Assembly: GCA_005888425.1 (NCBI GenBank)
Contig: VAZF01000129.1
Coordinates: 1-10,872 of the forward strand
Reading direction: 5' to 3'
DNA: 10,872 nucleotides
From: Alphaproteobacteria bacterium
GTDB lineage: Bacteria; Pseudomonadota; Alphaproteobacteria; ATCC43930; CGMCC-115725
Shown piece by piece: positions 6,479 to 10,872 of the stretch. Made by a program: the position numbers and the translations under genes. The notes under the pieces are model-generated. The model had not been told where the DNA came from and ran no database searches. It saw only the letters and a list, made by a program, of their open reading frames with translations. Position 1 is the stretch's first letter; every line of letters starts with the position of its first letter.

Positions 6479-7409
6479 ATGTCGACGAGTTACCGCTACG
6501 CCTTGCCGGTCGAGCAGACCGAGTGGAAGTTCGACGGCCACACCGACGTCACCTTCACCTGGGAATACGACAACAACCGCGCCGGCCTGTTGCAGCTCTA
6601 TTCCAAGGGCAAGCAGCAGCAATGGGACGCCGCCGACCGGATCGACTGGTCGCTGGATCTTGACCCCGAGAACCCGATGGAGCTCGACGACCGCGTCGTG
6701 CCGATCTTTGGCTCGCATATCTGGGAGCGCATGACCGAGAAGGAGCGCCGCCAGCTGCGCCACCACCAGCAGGCCTCGCAGATATCGCAATTTATGCATG
6801 GCGAGCAGGGCGCGCTGATCGCTCACGCACGGCCTCAAATCGCTGCTCGAAAGCGGCCTCAGCGACAGCCGCTGGGACATGACCTATCTGACGATGCAGA
6901 TCCTGATCGAGGGGCTCGCGCTCGCGGCGTTTCAGCGCATCCGCGATCAGTCGAAAAACCCGCTCGCCGCGGCGGTCAACGCCTATGTCATGCAGGACGA
7001 AGCGCGCCACGTCGCCTTCGGCCGCCTCGCTTTGCGCGACTATTACCCGCAGCTCACCGACGCCGAGCGCGCCGAGCGAGAGGAGTTCACGGTCCAGGCC
7101 TGCTGGCACATGCGCGACCGCTTCAACCAGAAAGAGGTGTGGGAGCGGCTGGGGCTGCCGGTTGATGAATGCATCGAAATCCTCGATCATTCCGAGACGA
7201 TGCAATTGTTCCGCAGCCGGCTGTTCACCCGTATCGTGCCGACCGTCAAGGATATCGGTCTCTGGGGGCCGAAGGTGCAGGAGGCCTTCGCCGCGATGGG
7301 AGCGATCGAGTTCGCCAAGATTGATGCCGCCGCGCTTCTCGACAACGATGCCCGCGTTGCCGAGGATTTCGACGCCAAGATGCGCCTCAAGGACGCCAGC
7401 GCCGCCTGA
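6479..7409 (+). pseudogene. Ferritin-like diiron protein with internal deletion and frameshift
   Basis: ATG 6479 follows GGAGG (6469-6473). The first frame codes for a recognisable N-terminus (YRYALPVEQTEWKFDGHTDV through SQFMHGEQGALI) up to about 6820. The protein then continues in another frame from about 6822 (GLKSLLESGLSDSRWDMTYL, LIEGLALAAF, MQDEARHVAFGRLALRDYY) to the stop at 7407-7409. Relatives I remember have about 50 more residues at this point, including the first DEARH helix. Intact members hold a diiron site in a four-helix bundle with ligands E, ExxH, E, ExxH. This copy keeps the first E (GEQGAL), the third (IEGLA) and the second ExxH (DEARH), but lacks the first ExxH. It cannot form the metal site in any single frame. 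The family is commonly annotated as ferritin-like or oxygenase-like with unknown substrate. ATG 6879 could start a C-terminal fragment, but it lacks a clear ribosome binding site. Confidence 0.85.
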
Positions 7410-7434
7410 TTACGCCTCGTCTTACGAGATCACT

Positions 7435-7743
7435 ATGCCCGACGATGTAGTCATTGATGCTCGGATTCCCGCGGAATTGGACGAGGCGCTTTCCCGGCTT
7501 GCCTCAGCGCGGCGCAAAAGCAAATCGGCGCTGGTGCGGGAGGCGTTGGCGGAATTCGTCCTGAGCGAGGAGGCCTTTGCGGCGGCAGTCGAGGAGGGCT
7601 TGGCCGATGCGCGTGCAGGCCGTTTGATTGATCATAACGAAGTGATGCGAGAGATTCGCGGCTACCCGTACTGCCGACAGAATCGACGATCGTCTCGCGC
7701 TCTTGGCAAGGATGCCGCAAATGCGCCGGAGCGGCCGGGTTGA
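7435..7743 (+). CDS. Ribbon-helix-helix antitoxin with replaced C-terminus
   Basis: The first roughly 75 residues are a typical CopG/ParD-like antitoxin: the DNA-binding strand VVIDARIPAEL, then LDEALSRLA and SKSALVREALAEFVLSEE forming the helix-helix unit, then an acidic linker ending DHNEVMREIRG. From residue about 76 the sequence (YPYCRQNRRSSRALGK and on, basic and low in structure) is not antitoxin. It is the downstream toxin gene read out of frame, reached because the natural end of the antitoxin and the start of the toxin have been deleted. The RHH fold should still bind DNA, but the C-terminal toxin-binding segment is probably shortened. It follows the diiron remnant by 25 bases. An intact homologue would normally be about 80-90 residues. 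Confidence 0.7.
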   Translation: MPDDVVIDARIPAELDEALSRLASARRKSKSALVREALAEFVLSEEAFAAAVEEGLADARAGRLIDHNEVMREIRGYPYCRQNRRSSRALGKDAANAPERPG

Positions 7744-7867
7744 GGGCACCCGCGAATTGGTGATCTCCAGGACGCGGTATCTCGTTGTGTATCGATTTGA
7801 GGAGGCGACCGATCAGATTCTGATTGTTCGTCTTCTCCACGGTGCTCAGCGGTGGCCGCCGGGATGA
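7661..7867 (+). pseudogene. ParE/RelE-type toxin remnant lacking its N-terminal third
   Basis: In the frame of 7682, one off from the antitoxin, the sequence reads DRIDDRLALLARMPQM, GRVEGTRELVIS, RTRYLVVYRFEE and ILIVRLLHGAQRWPPG before TGA at 7865-7867. This is the C-terminal two-thirds of a ParE-type toxin, including the strand pattern and the RxLHGxxxWP ending. The start codon and first 30-40 residues, with the first two helices, are missing. No proper start is left, and antitoxin translation enters this stretch in a different frame. The toxin is therefore inactive. Its stop overlaps the next gene's start (ATGA at 7864-7867). It is too short and startless to appear as an ordinary gene and is easily missed. 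Confidence 0.8.
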
Positions 7868-8277
7868 CAGATATCGCGATCAACGCCGGGCCGTACGCCT
7901 TCACGGCGCGGTTCGAGCGCGAGGCGGCGCCGCTGACCTGCGCCCGTTTCGAGAGCCTGCTGCCCTACCGCGAGCGGTTGATCCATGTCCGGTGGAGCGG
8001 TGAGGCCTGCTGGATCCCGCTCGGCACGCTCGATCTCGGCCTTGGCTACGAAAACGCGACGAGCTTTCCGGCACCGGGGCAGATCCTCCTCTATCCCGGC
8101 GGCATCAGCGAGACGGAGATCCTCTTCCCTTATGGCGCGGTCCGCTTCGCCAGCAAGGTCGGCCAGCTCGCCGGCAACCATTTTCTGACGATCGTCGAGG
8201 GGCTCGACCAACTCCGCCCGCTCGGCGCATTAACCCTCTGGCACGGCGCCCATGACGTCGAATTCACCCGGATATAG
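7864..8277 (+). CDS. DUF3830 family protein (cyclophilin-like fold)
   Basis: A 137-residue protein matching DUF3830. Signature stretches are HVRWSGEACWIPLG (about 39-52), ENATSFPAPGQILLYPGG (62-79), SETEILFPYGAVRFASKVGQ and LAGNHFLTIVEG. A structure known for the family has a cyclophilin-like beta barrel, but no enzymatic activity is established that I know of. I prefer ATG 7864, which overlaps the toxin stop; GTG 7852 in the same frame would add four residues, and neither has a good ribosome binding site. The next gene, a GGT-family hydrolase, follows at 43 bp on the same strand, so a shared role in processing an amide- or carboxylate-containing compound is possible (inference). Confidence 0.8.
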   Translation: MTDIAINAGPYAFTARFEREAAPLTCARFESLLPYRERLIHVRWSGEACWIPLGTLDLGLGYENATSFPAPGQILLYPGGISETEILFPYGAVRFASKVGQLAGNHFLTIVEGLDQLRPLGALTLWHGAHDVEFTRI

Positions 8278-8320
8278 CTGTAACCTACCCCCAATTCGGC
8301 AACTGCTCAGAGGCTAGCAA

Positions 8321-10147
8321 ATGCCCGCCTTTACGACACGCCCCGAGATCCGCGGCACCTTCGGGGTCGTCGCGACCACCCATTGGCTGGCCTCCTCGGT
8401 CGCGATGAGCGTCCTCGAAAAGGGCGGCAATGCCTTTGACGCGGCGGTCGCCGCCGGCTTCACCCTGCAGGTCGTCGAGCCGCATCTGAACGGCCCGCTC
8501 GGCGAAGCCCCGATCCTCGTCTACAGCGCGAAACACCGCCGCTGCGACATGATCTGCGGCCAGGGCGTCGCGCCGGCCGCGGCGACGATCGCCCGCTTCA
8601 AGAGTCTCGGCCTCGACCTCATTCCCGGCACCGGGCTGCTCGCCGCGACGGTGCCCGGCGCATTCGACGCGTGGATGCGGCTGTTGCGCGATTACGGCAC
8701 GATGCCGCTCCCCGATCTGATGGCCCCAGCGCTCGGTTATGCCGAGCAGGGCTACCCGGTCGTCGGCCGCATCCGCGACACGATCATGACGGTCGCCGAG
8801 TTGTTCCGCCGGGAATGGCCGACCTCCGCCGCGGTCTATCTTCCGGGCGGACAGCCGCCGGTTCCCGGCAAGCTGTTCCGCAACCCGGCTCTCGCCGCCA
8901 CGTACAAGCGGGTGCTCGCCGAGGCCGGTGCGGGCGGCAAGGCTTCCGGGCGCGATCAAATCATCGAGCGGGCGCGCGATGCGTGGTATCGCGGTTTTGT
9001 CGCCGAGGCGATCGATCGCTTCTGCCGCACGCAGAAGGTGCTCGACGCGTCGGGCCGGCGTCACGGCGGGTTGCTGAATGCCGACGACATGGCGCGCTGG
9101 CAGGCGCCCATCGAGGCGCCGCTGACTTATGATTACCGCGGCTACACCGTCGTCAAAGGCGGCCCATGGAGCCAGGGCCCGGTTCTGCTCCAGCAGCTCG
9201 CTTTGCTGCAGGGCTTTGATCTCGACGGTCTCGACCCGGTGGGACCCGATTTCGTCCATCTCGTCACCGAATGCGCCAAGCTCGCCTATGCCGACCGCGA
9301 GGCCTGGTATGGCGATCCCGATTTTGTCGATGTGCCGATGGCGACGCTGCTGAGCCCGGCCTACAACGAGGCGCGCCGCAAACTCGTCAGTGAGCGCGCC
9401 TCGCTCGAATTGCGCCCGGGCCGTCCGGACGGGCGCGAGCCCTACATCCTGGTCGGCGGCCTCGAAGGCGCCGCGGGGCCCGGTATCGGCGAGCCGACGG
9501 TCGGCATGTATGACGGCATCGGCGAGCCGACGACGAGCCCGCTTGGCGCGGTCGCCGGCGACACCGTTCACCTCGATATCATCGACCGCTGGGGCAACAT
9601 GGTTTCGGCGACGCCGAGCGGCGGCTGGCTGCAATCCTCGCCCGTTATCCCCGAGCTCGGCTTCTGCCTCGGCACGAGGCTGCAGATCTCCTGGCTCGAC
9701 GAAAAATCGCCCTCGAGTCTCATGCCCGGCAAGCGCCCGCGCAGCACGCTATCGCCGACGCTCGCGCTAAAAAACGGCGAGCCCTGGATGGCCTTCGGCA
9801 CCCCAGGCGGCGACGGCCAGGACCAGTGGTCGACGCAGCTCTTTCTGCACCATGTCCACCACGGCATGAATTTGCAGGAGGCGATCGACTGTCCGGAATT
9901 CAACAACGATCACGCGCCGAGCTCGTTCTACCCGCGTGCGGCCCATCCTGGCTCGCTGCTGCTGGAGGGACGCTTTCCAGAGACGACACTGCGCGCACTA
10001 GCCGAGCGCGGGCACACGGTGCGCTATGGCGAGACCTGGTCGGGCGGACGCCTGACCGCCTGCGCCCGCGAAGAGACGCCGGAAGGCACGATCCTGAAGG
10101 CGGGCGCCAATCCTCGCGGTATGCAGACCTACGCCGTCGGACGATGA
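8321..10147 (+). CDS. Gamma-glutamyltransferase-family Ntn hydrolase
   Basis: This 608-residue protein spans the whole GGT fold. It starts at an ATG with AGAGG seven bases upstream. Family segments include the N-terminal GGNAFDAAVAAGFTLQVVEP, then PLGEAPILVY, TVPGAFDAWMRLL, YGTMPL and the C-terminal GKRPRSTLSP and GTPGGDGQDQW. The self-cleaving catalytic threonine should be T415 in AGDTVHLDIID, giving chains of about 414 and 194 residues. No signal peptide is visible, so the enzyme is probably cytoplasmic, unlike classical periplasmic GGT. The arginine that holds the gamma-glutamyl alpha-carboxylate in E. coli GGT (FREMAP) corresponds to Q81 here (GQGVAP, 80-85). That argues for an amidase or acylase acting on something other than glutathione. 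It is the second gene of a pair with DUF3830. Confidence 0.88.
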   Translation: MPAFTTRPEIRGTFGVVATTHWLASSVAMSVLEKGGNAFDAAVAAGFTLQVVEPHLNGPLGEAPILVYSAKHRRCDMICGQGVAPAAATIARFKSLGLDLIPGTGLLAATVPGAFDAWMRLLRDYGTMPLPDLMAPALGYAEQGYPVVGRIRDTIMTVAELFRREWPTSAAVYLPGGQPPVPGKLFRNPALAATYKRVLAEAGAGGKASGRDQIIERARDAWYRGFVAEAIDRFCRTQKVLDASGRRHGGLLNADDMARWQAPIEAPLTYDYRGYTVVKGGPWSQGPVLLQQLALLQGFDLDGLDPVGPDFVHLVTECAKLAYADREAWYGDPDFVDVPMATLLSPAYNEARRKLVSERASLELRPGRPDGREPYILVGGLEGAAGPGIGEPTVGMYDGIGEPTTSPLGAVAGDTVHLDIIDRWGNMVSATPSGGWLQSSPVIPELGFCLGTRLQISWLDEKSPSSLMPGKRPRSTLSPTLALKNGEPWMAFGTPGGDGQDQWSTQLFLHHVHHGMNLQEAIDCPEFNNDHAPSSFYPRAAHPGSLLLEGRFPETTLRALAERGHTVRYGETWSGGRLTACAREETPEGTILKAGANPRGMQTYAVGR

Positions 10148-10170
10148 GCGGCGCTCATCTCCGCACACGT

Positions 10171-10218
10171 TTGTTACGCGAAAATACGACACAATAAGAG
10201 CGCGCCCGCCTATATAAC
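10171..10218 (+). promoter_or_regulatory. AT-rich candidate promoter of the gluconokinase gene
   Basis: An AT-rich island stands out in otherwise GC-rich sequence between the GGT-family stop and the gluconokinase. TTGTTA (10171-10176) resembles a -35 box, with ATAAGA 17 bases on (10194-10199). TATATA (10211-10216) is another possible -10 box without a good -35 partner. The exact assignment is weak; the location and composition make a promoter plausible. Confidence 0.35.
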
Positions 10219-10244
10219 CGCCCTGGTTGTGCCTCGGCTCAGGG

Positions 10245-10811
10245 ATGTTGGAGCGAGCCTTGCAAGAGCACCGGCAGGCCCCGCACATCGCGGTCATCAT
10301 GGGCGTGTCGGGTTCGGGCAAGACGACGATCGGCCGGGTCCTGGCACGACGGCTCGGCTGGCTGTTTCTGGAAGGCGACGCGCTGCATCCACCGGAGAAC
10401 ATCGCGAAGATGAAGGCCGGCCATCCGCTCGATGACGAGGACCGCGCGCCCTGGCTCGCCGCCGTCGCGGCGCGGATCGACCAATGGCGCGACGATGGCA
10501 AGTGCGGGGTCGTCGCCTGCTCGGCGCTGAAACGCCGCTACCGTGACATCATCATCGGGGGCCGGGCCGATGTCCGGCTGATCTATCTCGAAGGATCGCG
10601 GGCGCTGATCGGCGAGCGGCTTGCCCAACGGCACGATCATTTCATGCCCGCCAGCCTGCTCGACAGCCAGTTTGCCGCGCTGCAGCCGCCCGACCCCGAG
10701 GAGGATGCGATCACGGTCTCGGTCGATGCTCCGGTCGATACGATGGTTGCGCAACTCGCCGCGGCCTTGGCCACCGGGCACGATCCCCACCGATGCGCGT
10801 TGACCGGGTGA
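10245..10811 (+). CDS. gntK: Gluconokinase (ATP-dependent, GntK type)
   Basis: A P-loop kinase with Walker A GVSGSGKTT (residues 20-28 from ATG 10245), the gluconokinase signature FLEGDALHPPENIAKMKAG and LDDEDRAPWL, then CSALKRRYRD and RLAQRHDHFMPASLLDSQF, ending in the usual DAPVD region. It phosphorylates D-gluconate to 6-phosphogluconate, feeding the Entner-Doudoroff or pentose phosphate route. At 188 residues it is slightly longer than typical (165-180) because of its N-terminus, so the start is uncertain. ATG 10245 has AGGG directly adjacent, too close for normal spacing; TTG 10260 has GGAG at a better distance (10250-10253); GTG 10227 is also in frame. No gluconate transporter or regulator is seen in the window. 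It appears to be its own transcription unit. Confidence 0.92.
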   Translation: MLERALQEHRQAPHIAVIMGVSGSGKTTIGRVLARRLGWLFLEGDALHPPENIAKMKAGHPLDDEDRAPWLAAVAARIDQWRDDGKCGVVACSALKRRYRDIIIGGRADVRLIYLEGSRALIGERLAQRHDHFMPASLLDSQFAALQPPDPEEDAITVSVDAPVDTMVAQLAAALATGHDPHRCALTG

Positions 10812-10872
10812 CGGCGTTGATCTCGATCGATCGCGAACCCATTGATGTGGCTGGATAAAGCCCGCCGCTAGG

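Noticed and set aside
6879..7409. The C-terminal diiron fragment as an independent short gene starting at ATG 6879.
   Set aside because: The family sequence continues upstream of this ATG in the same frame to about 6822, there is no clear ribosome binding site, and half of the metal ligands would be missing.
8285..9634. A minus-strand open frame of about 450 codons opposite the GGT-family gene.
   Set aside because: Antisense shadow of a clearly conserved gene, with no recognisable domain in the translation.
1..10872. CRISPR array, tRNA or rRNA genes, insertion sequence or phage integration site.
   Set aside because: No regularly spaced repeats, cloverleaf-like sequence, rRNA motifs, transposase or integrase-like protein could be recognised on either strand.
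10812..10872. A possible new gene beginning after the gluconokinase.
   Set aside because: Only 61 bases remain, with no ribosome binding site and start codon combination that could be supported.

Overview
The window is GC-rich bacterial DNA, densely packed with genes that are almost all on the + strand. GC-rich codon use, the gene families present and two intergenic palindromic elements of a kind common in alphaproteobacteria suggest an alphaproteobacterium, perhaps Hyphomicrobiales or Rhodospirillales. That placement is inference; there is no rRNA or other phylogenetic marker in the window.

Layout. (1) 3-3252 is a metabolic block. It holds the 3' part of a thiamine-diphosphate enzyme of the acetolactate synthase superfamily, a palindromic element, a methylaspartate ammonia-lyase-like enzyme and a small cupin. 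(2) 3253-3743 holds a larger palindromic region, which includes a minus-strand terminator, and a minus-strand ArsC-family reductase. (3) 3866-6294 holds a broken class III adenylate cyclase whose stop overlaps the start of an aconitase X large subunit, followed by the aconitase X small subunit. (4) 6479-7867 is a degraded stretch: a ferritin-like diiron protein with an internal deletion, then a ribbon-helix-helix antitoxin whose ParE-type toxin has lost its N-terminal part. (5) 7864-10147 holds a DUF3830 protein and a gamma-glutamyltransferase-family Ntn hydrolase. (6) 10245-10811 is a gluconokinase.

How the genes may work together. The ammonia-lyase, the aconitase-superfamily hydro-lyase, the ThDP enzyme, the cupin, DUF3830 and the GGT-like amidohydrolase look like parts of catabolic routes for small amino or carboxylic acids. 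Several of these enzymes keep their catalytic core but have changed substrate-recognition residues: the ammonia-lyase at four pocket positions, the GGT-like protein at the arginine that grips gamma-glutamyl groups, and both aconitase X subunits at motifs I remember as conserved. The family names therefore probably overstate what is known about the substrates.

The most striking structural feature is three separate deletion scars in about 3.4 kb (near 4270, 6820 and 7665). Each removes internal coding sequence from a gene that can otherwise be recognised on both sides. One scar places the cyclase membrane domain in the same open frame as aconitase X. Either this is a locus in decay or the assembly has dropped sequence, and read mapping would distinguish the two.
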